This document shows positions 33,759 to 42,507 of a stretch of 64,000 bases of DNA, in pieces. Position numbers and translations under genes: made by a program. Source of the DNA: Bin5 sp009843665. GTDB lineage: Bacteria; Chloroflexota; Anaerolineae; Caldilineales; Caldilineaceae. Location: NCBI GenBank assembly GCA_965220285.1, contig OZ244818.1:5146001-5210000 (forward strand). The letters run 5' to 3'. Each line of letters starts with the position of its first letter. The stretch's first letter is position 1. The notes under the pieces are model-generated. The model was not told the origin of the DNA. It worked only from the letters and a program-made list of their open reading frames with translations, and made no database searches.

Positions 33759-35882
33759 CTACCGCGCTGACTTCATCGTCAGCATTCGAAGCCCGTTTAC
33801 GACAACGATGAGAGTGCTGCCTTCATGACCCAGGACTCCGACCGGGAGTGGTAACCTGAAGCCGGGATTCAGCAGGGGAACTACGATGGTTAACGTGACA
33901 AGCGATAGAATAACTGCTACCGAGAAATAGAGATTCTGCCGCACGATTTCACTGGCGCGCCTGCTCAGGCGAAGCATGAAGGGAAGCTTGCTGAGATCAT
34001 CGGACATGAGCACGACGTCAGCCGTCTCCAATGCAACGTCAGTTCCTGCCCCTCCCATCGCAATCCCGAGATTGGATGTCGCCATCGCCGGTGCATCGTT
34101 TACGCCGTCCCCGATCATCCCGACAGAGCCGGTCTTTACCAGTCTGACCACGATCTCTACCTTCTCCTCCGGTAGAAGTTCGGAATAGACGTTTTCCATA
34201 CCAATCTCATCGGCGACGGCAGCTGCCACGTCCCGGTTGTCTCCGGTTACCATCGCCATTCGCTCGATCCCCAGCCGCTTTAGGGCTCCAATCGTCTCGG
34301 CCGCTCCGGGACGAACCGAGTCGGCCACTGCAAGGAATCCAACCACCTCCCAGTCACGTTCGGGGTGTCTCAATGTCTGCTCGTCATTCTGGCTGACGCC
34401 GCTCCACCTCGATGTGTCCGAGTGGAAACCGTCAGTCCCAATTGGCCCTCGCACCACGAGAATGGCCGTCTTGCCCTTTCTTTGTAACTGCTGACCGACC
34501 ATACGGATGGCAGGAGACAGGTCGATCGACTCGCTCATAAACAGCTTATCGTTTCCGATGTAGACGATTTCCCGTGTGCCGCCGCGCTCATAAATCGCCT
34601 GGACGCCATGCCCGGCAATGCCACGAAAGTCTTGCGGCGATTCGAAGGAGAGTTCCAATGCCTGGGCACGGTCGACGATCGCCTGCGCAATCGGGTGCTC
34701 ACTTAGGCTTTCGGCCCCCGCGGCAATAGACAATAGTTCCTTCCCGGTGTAGCCGTTCAAAGGGACTACGTCGGTCAGCTGCGGCTTCCCGCTGGTCAGA
34801 GTTCCAGTCTTGTCAAAGGCAAGCACATCAAGGCTCGCTGCCGCTTCCAGGTAAGCCCCGCCCTTAAACAGGATCCCTTCACGCGCCGCCGCGGCGATCG
34901 CACTCAGGATAGATGCAGGCGTGCTGATAATGAGCGCGCAAGGGCTTGCCACGACCAACAATGTTATCGCCCTGTAAATCGAGGTGCTGACCGGCTCATT
35001 CCCAATCAAGATGGGAATAACTGCCGCCAGAACCGTAATAGCAATTACGACCAGAGTATAGGGCTGGCTGAATCTGTCTATTACTCGTTGAGTCGGAGCA
35101 GCGTTGTTCTGGGCCTCCTGGACCAAACCGATTATCTTGCTGATCGTGCTCTCTGACGCCAGTTTGGTCACCCGCAACTCCAGGGCTCCGCTTTCATTGA
35201 TAGTTCCGGAAAATACGGAGTCCCCAACGCCCTTATAGACTGGGATGCTCTCACCAGTAATTGGACTTTGATCAACCGTCGTGGACCCCCGCACAACTGA
35301 GCCGTCAACCGGCATCCGTTCTCCTGGCCTCACGACGACAAGGTCGCCTATAGCAAGTTCCTCAATACTGATCTCCACTACCTCTCCGTCTCGCTGGACC
35401 CTTGCAGTTTCAGGTCGAAGCTCTGCAAGCCCGGTAATCGCCTGCCGCGTGCGGTCGGAAGCAAACGACTCCAGTGCGCCGCTCAGGGTGAATAAAAAGA
35501 GAAGCAGTGCCCCTTCTTCCCATTCCCCGATTAGAGCCGCGCCGAGGGCCGCAGCGACCATGAGCAGATCAATATTGAATTTTCCACTGAGAGCGTTTTC
35601 CACAGCCACCTTGGCTCCGGAATAGCCTCCTGCCACAAATGCGATAAAGGCAAAGACTATCACCGCCCAGGCTGGCAGGACGCCGCTTACTGAACCCCCT
35701 AGCCAGCCTATCAGCAAGGCGACAAGAGTCATCGACGCAAGAAGAAGCTCTGGATTGTCTCGCCAGAACGCGAAAGAAAAAGGCGAAAGGGACCGAATGC
35801 CGATCAAAGGGGCGCTCCTGCCTTTCTTCCCCATTGCCTGGTCAAACGAACGGGCAGCCATTCCTTCCACCTCTCTGCTCAT
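33759..35882 (-). CDS. heavy-metal P1B-type ATPase, P1B-4-like efflux pump
   Basis: A 707-residue transport ATPase that would pump a divalent metal out of the cell. DKTGT with phosphorylated Asp is at about residue 356, SPC in the ion-binding helix at about 311-313, SEHP in the nucleotide domain, and GDGVNDAP before the last helices. There is no N-terminal CxxC metal domain. The last membrane helix has HEGST (686-690) and VVNGLR. SPC plus HEG[GS]T is the signature of subgroup P1B-4 (CoaT, CzcP, PfeT/FrvA), which export Co, Zn, Cd or Fe(II). The ATG overlaps the regulator stop by 4 bases. Confidence 0.93.
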   Translation of the reverse strand: MSREVEGMAARSFDQAMGKKGRSAPLIGIRSLSPFSFAFWRDNPELLLASMTLVALLIGWLGGSVSGVLPAWAVIVFAFIAFVAGGYSGAKVAVENALSGKFNIDLLMVAAALGAALIGEWEEGALLLFLFTLSGALESFASDRTRQAITGLAELRPETARVQRDGEVVEISIEELAIGDLVVVRPGERMPVDGSVVRGSTTVDQSPITGESIPVYKGVGDSVFSGTINESGALELRVTKLASESTISKIIGLVQEAQNNAAPTQRVIDRFSQPYTLVVIAITVLAAVIPILIGNEPVSTSIYRAITLLVVASPCALIISTPASILSAIAAAAREGILFKGGAYLEAAASLDVLAFDKTGTLTSGKPQLTDVVPLNGYTGKELLSIAAGAESLSEHPIAQAIVDRAQALELSFESPQDFRGIAGHGVQAIYERGGTREIVYIGNDKLFMSESIDLSPAIRMVGQQLQRKGKTAILVVRGPIGTDGFHSDTSRWSGVSQNDEQTLRHPERDWEVVGFLAVADSVRPGAAETIGALKRLGIERMAMVTGDNRDVAAAVADEIGMENVYSELLPEEKVEIVVRLVKTGSVGMIGDGVNDAPAMATSNLGIAMGGAGTDVALETADVVLMSDDLSKLPFMLRLSRRASEIVRQNLYFSVAVILSLVTLTIVVPLLNPGFRLPLPVGVLGHEGSTLIVVVNGLRMLTMKSAR

Positions 35883-36415
35883 AGTTCACCTCGGGAAACG
35901 CCTTTCTCTCCTGGTGTTCCCGTTGTATTGCCAACTCTCTTTGCAGCCCTTGCATGCAGTATTCTCGCTATCTCCTCTCGTTTCGCCTGCTGACACTCGG
36001 GACAGAAGCCTGAAACCTGCACCTGTAGCGAGGTGGCGCGAAATCCTGTGTTCTGAAAAATGTTGTCCATGAGCAAGTCCGGCGAGACATTGTCCTGCAG
36101 GTCCGAAACCTGTTGACATCGCAGGCAGACCAGGTTAATGTGGGGCGAAGGGTCGGGCTCGTACCTGGTGTGCTCAGTACCCGCGCTGATCTCGACTATG
36201 GCCCCAAGGTCCCGCAGCGTGTTGAGCGTATTGTAGACTGTGGCCTGGCTAATGTCCGGATGCCTTTTGCGCACGGCATCGAAGACTTGAGACGTAGTTG
36301 GGTGAACCTTAGTCCTGGCGAGATACTCGCAAACAGCTACTCGCTGACTCGTTACTCTTAATCCCGCCCTTCGGAGAGTTTCGACAAACCGAGCCGCCAT
36401 ACATGCATTCTCCAT
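35879..36415 (-). CDS. Fur-family (PerR/Fur-like) transcriptional regulator
   Basis: A 178-residue metal- or peroxide-sensing repressor. The winged helix spans about residues 10-75 with ISQATVYNTLNTLRDLG as recognition helix. The structural zinc site is two CxxC pairs, Cys97/Cys100 and Cys138/Cys141. In the regulatory site His92 is followed by Asn94 where Fur has a second His, as in PHINLxC-type PerR/Fur proteins. It is the first gene of a two-gene operon with the P1B ATPase (ATGA overlap) and likely represses that operon and itself through the two Fur-type boxes upstream. Confidence 0.93.
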   Translation of the reverse strand: MENACMAARFVETLRRAGLRVTSQRVAVCEYLARTKVHPTTSQVFDAVRKRHPDISQATVYNTLNTLRDLGAIVEISAGTEHTRYEPDPSPHINLVCLRCQQVSDLQDNVSPDLLMDNIFQNTGFRATSLQVQVSGFCPECQQAKREEIARILHARAAKRVGNTTGTPGEKGVSRGEL

Positions 36416-36421
36416 TTCAAT

Positions 36422-36436
36422 TTAGAATTAATCTAA
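36422..36436. promoter_or_regulatory. Fur/PerR-type operator box 1
   Basis: TTAGAAT-T-AATCTAA, a 7-1-7 dyad with one mismatch, inside the longer perfect arm pair ATTTAGA/TCTAAAT. It lies just downstream of the probable transcription start of the regulator gene. Confidence 0.7.
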
Positions 36437-36450
36437 ATAAGTGTTTGCTG

Positions 36451-36479
36451 ATTGTACTCGTGGCCTTGCGGTCTGTCAA
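36451..36479 (-). promoter_or_regulatory. sigma-70-like promoter of the regulator-ATPase operon
   Basis: On the minus strand TTGACA (36479-36474), 17-base spacer, TACAAT (36456-36451). Start of transcription would be near 36444, within about 10 bases of box 1, and box 2 lies just upstream of the -35. Confidence 0.78.
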
Positions 36480-36486
36480 ATCCTAT

Positions 36487-36501
36487 TTGGAATAATTCTA
36501 A
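36487..36501. promoter_or_regulatory. Fur/PerR-type operator box 2
   Basis: TTGGAAT-A-ATTCTAA, a second 7-1-7 dyad with one mismatch. Consensus of both boxes is close to TTAGAATnATTCTAA, similar to known PerR sites. Confidence 0.65.
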
Positions 36502-36770
36502 GAAACAGTGGTCGGCCCCCCTCTCTCCTTAACTCTGACTGCACTGATAACAGTTTTCTAATGTTTCTCAATGGCCTTTCTGATGAAGAGATGGTTTACT
36601 ATTAGAAAGTGTGAAAACTCATTTACAGCTACCGTCGAGAAGAGGCCTCTCCATTGCGGCGCGTCTCTTTTGTAGCTGCCCTCAAAATTTGTCCAGAAGC
36701 AGAATGTGGCTCTCGTTGACCCTATTGTTTCCGTGCCGACGACCACAAACCAGTTCCGGGAAGAACTACA

Positions 36771-39305
36771 ATGATGCCATTTGACCGTTTCACCCAGAGG
36801 GCCCAGGACGCGGCCACCCGCTCTCTGGAGATTTTGCAGAAATACAAGCACTCGCAAATCGATACTGAACATTTCTTCCTGGCTCTCGTCGAACAGTCAG
36901 ATGGAACAGTTCCCCAGTTGCTGGAGTCCCTCGGGGCCTCTGTCGACGTTATGGCCCGCAAGCTGGAAGCCGTCCTCGCCGCCGCTCCTTCAAGTGGCAG
37001 CACACCCTACGGCGGTCTCCCGACCGTCCAGGTCTTTATCACGCCAAGGCTAAATCGCGTCATGGGTGTTGCAAATGAAGAAGCCAATAAACTCCAGGAC
37101 GAATTCATCAGCACCGAACACATCTTGCTAGCCATCGCCAGTGAACGGAACACGCACAGCGCCAACCTATTGCGGGACGCCGGTGTCACCAAGGAGCGCC
37201 TCTATACCGCAATTGAGGACATGAGGGGTGGCCAGAGAGTCAGCGAGCCGGACGCCGAAAGCAAGTTTCAGGTTCTCGAAAAGTACGGCCGCGATCTCAC
37301 CCAGGCCGCCGCCGAAGGCAAACTGGACCCGGTCGTGGGTCGCGTCGAGGAGATCACAAGGGTTATGCAGGTCCTCTGCCGGCGCACCAAGAACAATCCA
37401 GTGCTGATTGGAGAGGCTGGTGTTGGCAAAACCGCCATCATCGAAGGATTGGCTCAGCAGATAACGGCCAACGATGTACCTGAAATCCTTTCAGGTAAAC
37501 GGTTGGTCTCTCTGGACTTGGGCGCCATGATCGCCGGCACTCGGTTTCGGGGTGAGTTCGAGGAACGCTTGAAAGCGGCCATGGATGAAATACGCCGCAG
37601 CGAAGGGGAAATCATCCTTTTTGTAGATGAACTTCACACCGTCGTCGGCGCCGGAAACGCCGCCGGCGCGCTCGACGCCAGCAACATGCTCAAGCCCGCC
37701 CTCTCACGCGGCGAACTGCAGTGCATTGGCGCTACAACACTTGACGAGTACCGCCAGCACATTGAAAAGGACTCAGCTCTGGAACGGCGATTTGCCCCCG
37801 TCTACGTCGAAGAACCGGACATCGATGACGCCATTGATATCTTGCGTGGGCTGCGCATTCGCTACGAGGAGCATCACGCCATCACATATACCGATGACGC
37901 CCTTGAGCAGGCAGTCCGACTTAGCCACCGGTACGTCCCCGATCGCAAGCTGCCAGACAAGGCCATCGACCTCATCGACGAGGCCGCGGCGCGCCTGCGT
38001 GTTGCAATGCATGCCATGCCCGAAGATCTGAAGCGCACCAAAACATCCATCCAGGAGTTGGAAGACCTCGAAGAAAGCGCATGGGCGGAACGGGACTACG
38101 AGCGGGCGGCTCAGACTAAGGCCGAACTGGCTCGGTTGAAGGAGGAGTTCAAGACCGCACTCAAAACATGGAAGAACGAGGCGAATCTCGACGACGTCGT
38201 TGACACAGACGATGTCGCCGCAATTGTCCACAGCTGGACCGGGATTCCCGTCATGGACCTGCTTGAAGAGGAGATGGACAAGCTGCTTCGCATGGAAGAC
38301 TTCTTAAAGCAGCGCATAGTCGGTCAGGAGCGAGCAATTGAAGCAGTAAGTGATGCAATCCGCCGGGCTCGCAGCGGGCTGAAGGACCCTCGCCGGCCCA
38401 TCGGCACATTCCTTTTCCTCGGGCCAACAGGCACAGGCAAGACCGAACTAGCAAGGGTGCTCGCCGCCTTCCTTTTCGACAGTGAAGACGCCCTTCTGCG
38501 AGTCGATATGAGCGAGTATCGCGAAGGACACACGGTCAGCAAACTGTTCGGCGCACCTCCAGGATATGTCGGGTACGAGCAGGGCGGCCAGCTCACGGAG
38601 CAGGTGCGGCGGCGCCCCTATCAGGTGTTGCTCTTCGACGAAATCGAAAAGGCCCATCCGGAGGTTTGGAACACACTTCTTCAGATTATGGACGACGGCC
38701 ACATGACCGACGGCCAGGGACGCACAGTGAACTTCCGCAACACCGTCGTAATCATGACCAGCAACGTCGGCGCCGACTCAATCAAGCGCGGCCCCCTTGG
38801 CTTTGCCACGCCTGAACTCGACGAGAGCGCCCTTGTTCAGGGCGAGTACAGCAAACAGATGAAACGCCTGTTTCGTCCCGAGTTCCTTAACCGCATCGAC
38901 GAAACAATTATTTTTGATCCGCTGACCAAAGCAAACGTCCGCGATATCGTTTCACTGTTGATGGAAGAAATCGCACAGCGTCTCGACGAAATCGGCATCA
39001 CAGTCGAGATGACAGACAAAGCCCGCGATCACCTAGCCGACACCGGCTATCACGCCGAATACGGCGCCCGACCATTGCGCCGGTTGCTCCAAAAGCAGGT
39101 CGAGAACGAACTCAGCAAACGCCTACTGCGCGCTGAATACAAGACGGGTGATGAAATCCTGATCGACTATGCTACAGAAGAGGAGGAAGGCGAAGAGAGA
39201 CTGGTTTTTGTACGCAGAGACCCGGAACCTATTGCAGTCGAATGGTCGCCGGGAACGGAGGCAGAAGCCGGCTCCAGCCTTGACAGACAAGGATCCCAAG
39301 ATTGA
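36771..39305 (+). CDS. clpC: Clp protease ATP-binding subunit ClpC
   Basis: An 844-residue Hsp100 unfoldase that feeds substrates to ClpP. Two Clp N repeats (about residues 1-150), first AAA+ domain with Walker A GEAGVGKT at 214-221 and LFVDELHT, a UVR-type/M-domain segment (about 415-465) that marks ClpC rather than ClpA, and second AAA+ with Walker A GPTGTGKT at 551-558. The C-terminal D2-small domain is complete and extends into an acidic tail. A purine-rich GGGAAG precedes ATG 36771. No CIRCE or CtsR-type site is visible upstream. Confidence 0.95.
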   Translation: MMPFDRFTQRAQDAATRSLEILQKYKHSQIDTEHFFLALVEQSDGTVPQLLESLGASVDVMARKLEAVLAAAPSSGSTPYGGLPTVQVFITPRLNRVMGVANEEANKLQDEFISTEHILLAIASERNTHSANLLRDAGVTKERLYTAIEDMRGGQRVSEPDAESKFQVLEKYGRDLTQAAAEGKLDPVVGRVEEITRVMQVLCRRTKNNPVLIGEAGVGKTAIIEGLAQQITANDVPEILSGKRLVSLDLGAMIAGTRFRGEFEERLKAAMDEIRRSEGEIILFVDELHTVVGAGNAAGALDASNMLKPALSRGELQCIGATTLDEYRQHIEKDSALERRFAPVYVEEPDIDDAIDILRGLRIRYEEHHAITYTDDALEQAVRLSHRYVPDRKLPDKAIDLIDEAAARLRVAMHAMPEDLKRTKTSIQELEDLEESAWAERDYERAAQTKAELARLKEEFKTALKTWKNEANLDDVVDTDDVAAIVHSWTGIPVMDLLEEEMDKLLRMEDFLKQRIVGQERAIEAVSDAIRRARSGLKDPRRPIGTFLFLGPTGTGKTELARVLAAFLFDSEDALLRVDMSEYREGHTVSKLFGAPPGYVGYEQGGQLTEQVRRRPYQVLLFDEIEKAHPEVWNTLLQIMDDGHMTDGQGRTVNFRNTVVIMTSNVGADSIKRGPLGFATPELDESALVQGEYSKQMKRLFRPEFLNRIDETIIFDPLTKANVRDIVSLLMEEIAQRLDEIGITVEMTDKARDHLADTGYHAEYGARPLRRLLQKQVENELSKRLLRAEYKTGDEILIDYATEEEEGEERLVFVRRDPEPIAVEWSPGTEAEAGSSLDRQGSQD

Positions 39306-39327
39306 AGGCCACTCCCGTTCGTCGCCG

Positions 39328-39987
39328 ATGACTTCTGATTGCCGTACACACTCGGAACGCCCACACGCGTGCCCAGCCTATCGCATCGAAACTGAGCGAG
39401 CGGTCCTCCGCTGCTGGCATCCAGGAGACGCTGAAATCCTGCTGAATGCCGTTACCCAGAGCCTCGAACATTTGCGAGAGTGGATGCCCTGGGCGAGGAA
39501 CGAACCAACTTCTCTGGAGGATAAAGTCGCCCTCCTACGAAACTGGCGGGCGGAGTTCGATCTCGACAGGGATTACACGTACGGGATTTTCTCGCCTGAT
39601 GAACGAGAGGTGTGGGGAGGATCAGGGCTGCACAAGCGGCTGGCGGGGAGCGCTCTGGAAATCGGATACTGGATCCGCGCCGACCTGATCAACCGTGGGC
39701 TGGCCACCGAGACTTCTGCAGCCCTTACCAAAGTGGCTTTCGCCGTCAACAAAGTCGATCGTGTGGAAATCCATTGCGACCCTGACAACGTGCGCAGCGC
39801 CGCGATTCCGCGAAAATTGGGCTTCGTTCAGGAAGCCTTGCTCCGTCGCCGAGCGACCAAACCGGACGGTTCGCCCATGGACATGGCGATCTGGACACTC
39901 TTCCTCGATCAGCTTGGAAAATCTCCTGTGGCTGACGCTCCTGTCCGGGCATATGACGTCCTGGGAACCGAAATCCCTCTCACCTAA
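39328..39987 (+). CDS. GNAT acetyltransferase, RimJ/RimL-like
   Basis: A 219-residue protein. The motif YRIETERAVLRCWHPGDAE near the N-terminus and the RGLATETSAALTKVAF acetyl-CoA region are typical of the RimJ/RimL branch, which acetylates N-terminal amines of proteins or small amines. The start ATG at 39328 is 22 bases after the clpC stop; an upstream in-frame start at 39169 would lie within clpC. The substrate is not predictable. Confidence 0.88.
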   Translation: MTSDCRTHSERPHACPAYRIETERAVLRCWHPGDAEILLNAVTQSLEHLREWMPWARNEPTSLEDKVALLRNWRAEFDLDRDYTYGIFSPDEREVWGGSGLHKRLAGSALEIGYWIRADLINRGLATETSAALTKVAFAVNKVDRVEIHCDPDNVRSAAIPRKLGFVQEALLRRRATKPDGSPMDMAIWTLFLDQLGKSPVADAPVRAYDVLGTEIPLT

Positions 39988-40503
39988 GGTGCCCCTCGAC
40001 CAACGAACGACGTCAGCTTGATAGATTCAGGGGGCAGCAGTAGAGGTCATCAGCAAGACGCTGGTCAGATTCCTGGTCACCGCCAACAGGGAAGGCAAAA
40101 TGGTGGGGACCGAAAAGTCGACCCTGGCACTGAGCCGCCCTGTGCCACTTTTGCTGGAGTCGGCAAGAAAACGGTCCCCAACCAAGAGAGGGCCGGGCGC
40201 CAAAGAGCCGCGGTAGCAGCAGTGACACCGAGGACGATTGGAACCAGCAGAGAGACGGGTATTCCTCGTCTGACCTCAGGGGGGCTTAAAATGACGCCCC
40301 TGGCAGTGGACCGCTGCGGTGAAAGCCCTATGGCTTACCATCTGCGCGCCCGCTCCTCTATCACTCTAAGAATTCTGTCTGCTTCGCCCATGTCCCTACC
40401 TTTAGGCCAAGGCTTCAAGGTTGCGGCGTACAGCCGCGGCCCAACTCAAAGCATTGCAAAACGAGCTTAGCGGCGAAAATCGAATCAGCGTCGTCCAAAG
40501 GGG
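39988..40503. other. intergenic stretch without a clear gene
   Basis: Over 500 bases between a plus-strand GNAT and a minus-strand subtilase. An open frame at 40018-40470 is rich in Gln, Arg and Gly and shows no homology-like pattern, so I reject it. A partial hairpin (CAGGGG... with GCCCCTG, about 40277-40303) is present. The segment may be decayed DNA. Confidence 0.5.
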
Positions 40504-41805
40504 CTATAGGAGCTTGAGCAGTTTCAGCGGCGCTGCCATACAGCCGATAGGGGGACTCGGGCTCGGGGAGGGAGGCGACGGGACCGGCAAAGAGGGTTTG
40601 TGGGGCGGCGGCTGCTGACCGGATTCCGCGTACTGCACTGCCGTCAATGCGTCTATTCGACCATCACCTTGAATATACTTGTCAGCCTCGGTTTGTCCGT
40701 ACTCGCTACTGTTAATGTCTACGCTCGTCGCCATCAGCATCTTCTTGATTTCAATCGGCCCTAAGCCGGTATCGGCTCTGAGCATCAAAGCAACCAGACC
40801 GGCCACGTGGGGCGTAGCCATGCTTGTGCCGCTGGCGGTCGTATAGTGTTCATCCACGACCTGGCCGACCGAGGTCCCCGCAGCACGCGCAGCTACAATT
40901 CTGCTTCCTGGCGCGACGACATCAGGCTTCACACGCCCGTCTGCGGTCGGCCCGCGGCTGCTGAATCGGGCAACGCTATCCTGGTCATTGGACGCTCCGA
41001 CCGTAATCACCCTCTCAGCCGCGCCCGGACTGCCGATCGTGCTTTGCCGCGGTCCACTGTTTCCTGCGGCAACCACCATGATCTTGCCCATTTCTACGAT
41101 AGTGTTGCACATCGTACTGAGGGCATCCGAGCCGTCACTACTCCCCCTGCTTCCCAGTGACAGATTCAGGATATCGGCACCGTTCTGGGCCGCCCACTCG
41201 AGCCCCGCCATCACATTACTCATCCGTCCGCTGCCATTGTCAGCAAGTGCTTTCGCCGCCATGATAGTCGCCCCCGGGGCGACGCCAATATACTTTCCCC
41301 CGCTTGCGGCGCCCGTCCCAGCGGCGGTTGAGGCAACGTGCGTGCCGTGTCCGTTGCCGTCTACAGCCGATCCCTTCCCGCTAAAGTCTGCGGTAAGCCC
41401 GACTCGGCCGGCAAAGTCCAGGTGCGTCGCGTCAATGCCTGTGTCAACGACGCAGATCGTGACCCCTTCTCCATCATTGCCCATCTGTTCCCAGACTTGT
41501 GGCGCCCTGATATGTGGAGTAGATACGTCCAACAGAATGTGTACCGCCTCGTCCAGCCAGACCTCTGCTACGTCGTCCGAGTCCGTCAACTCATCTAACG
41601 CCGGTGCCGTAAGTGAGAGGGCCGTCGCAGGTATCAGCCTGTATTCCTGATTCACTTTGATAGTGCCCGCGCCAGCTGCCAACCTGCCTATGCTCCGCTG
41701 GCTGCCTGTCGAGTGAAATCTGACGATAACCTGAACTTCCTCGCTGGCCATTCGGGCTTCTTCTACTGCTTCCCGAACATGGGCGGAGAACTTCTCCGAA
41801 TACAT
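40504..41805 (-). CDS. subtilisin-like serine protease (S8)
   Basis: A 433-residue protease with the full catalytic set Asp121 (VVDTGID), His153 (GHGTHV), Ser328 (GTSMATPHVAG) and oxyanion-hole Asn249 (AAGNSG). The region before the catalytic core (about residues 23-92) has the alternating beta/alpha pattern of an inhibitor I9 propeptide, ending VAEVWLDEAVHIL. No signal peptide is seen, so it may be intracellular or exported by an unknown route. The last 35 residues are Pro/Ser-rich. A stand-alone I9-like gene precedes it on the same strand. Confidence 0.9.
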   Translation of the reverse strand: MYSEKFSAHVREAVEEARMASEEVQVIVRFHSTGSQRSIGRLAAGAGTIKVNQEYRLIPATALSLTAPALDELTDSDDVAEVWLDEAVHILLDVSTPHIRAPQVWEQMGNDGEGVTICVVDTGIDATHLDFAGRVGLTADFSGKGSAVDGNGHGTHVASTAAGTGAASGGKYIGVAPGATIMAAKALADNGSGRMSNVMAGLEWAAQNGADILNLSLGSRGSSDGSDALSTMCNTIVEMGKIMVVAAGNSGPRQSTIGSPGAAERVITVGASNDQDSVARFSSRGPTADGRVKPDVVAPGSRIVAARAAGTSVGQVVDEHYTTASGTSMATPHVAGLVALMLRADTGLGPIEIKKMLMATSVDINSSEYGQTEADKYIQGDGRIDALTAVQYAESGQQPPPHKPSLPVPSPPSPSPSPPIGCMAAPLKLLKLL

Positions 41806-42129
41806 TGACCAAACTCCTCTTCAAAAGTCCTTGCCCACACCCGGCAAGACAGTCCGGGCAGTGCCTCGAACTTTGATGCGCGTGCATATTCTGTCAGCGT
41901 GCAACACGCCACCTCCCCAGAGACCCTATTGTCCTGGGGTTGTCTTACTCTAGCCTCTTCGATGGTTAACGCCCGTGCGAAAGGAGACGTTAAGCTGGAG
42001 ACATGACTTGCCCGAGTTCAGAATATCGAGTAAGTCATTACTAACCAGACAGCGACGACTCAACGTGATGGCGACCCGTCCGTCCAATTGTTCCACCGTG
42101 ACTTGACCCTGCAGTGCAGATGTCTCTTC
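41806..42129. other. region between the I9-like gene and the subtilase
   Basis: About 320 bases, probably holding the subtilase promoter on the minus strand. No convincing motif, gene or hairpin stands out. Confidence 0.5.
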
Positions 42130-42399
42130 CTACATCGTTTCAACGGCACCGTCCTCTTCGACCCTGACGAGCCAAGCCTCTTTCACCAGTTCCCTTAACC
42201 CTTGACCAGGACCACTTACCGCGTAACAGGGCACAATCGAGGTCTGATGTCTTACTTCGTAACCGGCCTTTTCGATCGCCGCGAACTGGACTGGACCGGT
42301 CTCATTGACATGCAACAACAGATACATCGAATCGCCCGGCGCTGCTGCGATCTGCCTCTGAATTTCGTCAGGGATCTTGTGTTGACTTTCGTCTGACAT
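42130..42399 (-). CDS. small protein resembling a free-standing I9 inhibitor/propeptide
   Basis: An 89-residue protein. The core MYLLLHVNETGPVQFAAIEK, the middle YEVRHQTSIVPCYAV and the ending LVRVEEDGAVET follow the beta-alpha-beta plan of the I9 domain that folds and inhibits subtilisins. No signal peptide is visible. It lies about 320 bases upstream of a subtilase on the same strand. If real, it could act in trans as a folding chaperone or inhibitor. ATG 42399 is used; a TTG two codons earlier is possible. The family match is by pattern only. Confidence 0.6.
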   Translation of the reverse strand: MSDESQHKIPDEIQRQIAAAPGDSMYLLLHVNETGPVQFAAIEKAGYEVRHQTSIVPCYAVSGPGQGLRELVKEAWLVRVEEDGAVETM

Positions 42400-42507
42400 A
42401 TTCAAGTTACAATTCTCGCGAAGACAGTTCTGCTCACCTTAACAGTATTGCCATAACGAACGGAACTTGGCAAACCTCGAATTCTGCGCCGCCGAGGGCA
42501 GCTCCGA

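Noticed and set aside
36502..36770. CIRCE or CtsR operator before clpC
   Set aside because: No TTAGCACTC-N9-GAGTGCTAA or CtsR heptad repeat is present; only a short AGAGGCCTCT palindrome.
40018..40470. Open frame between the GNAT and subtilase genes
   Set aside because: Gln/Arg/Gly-rich with no domain and no ribosome binding site; more likely chance.
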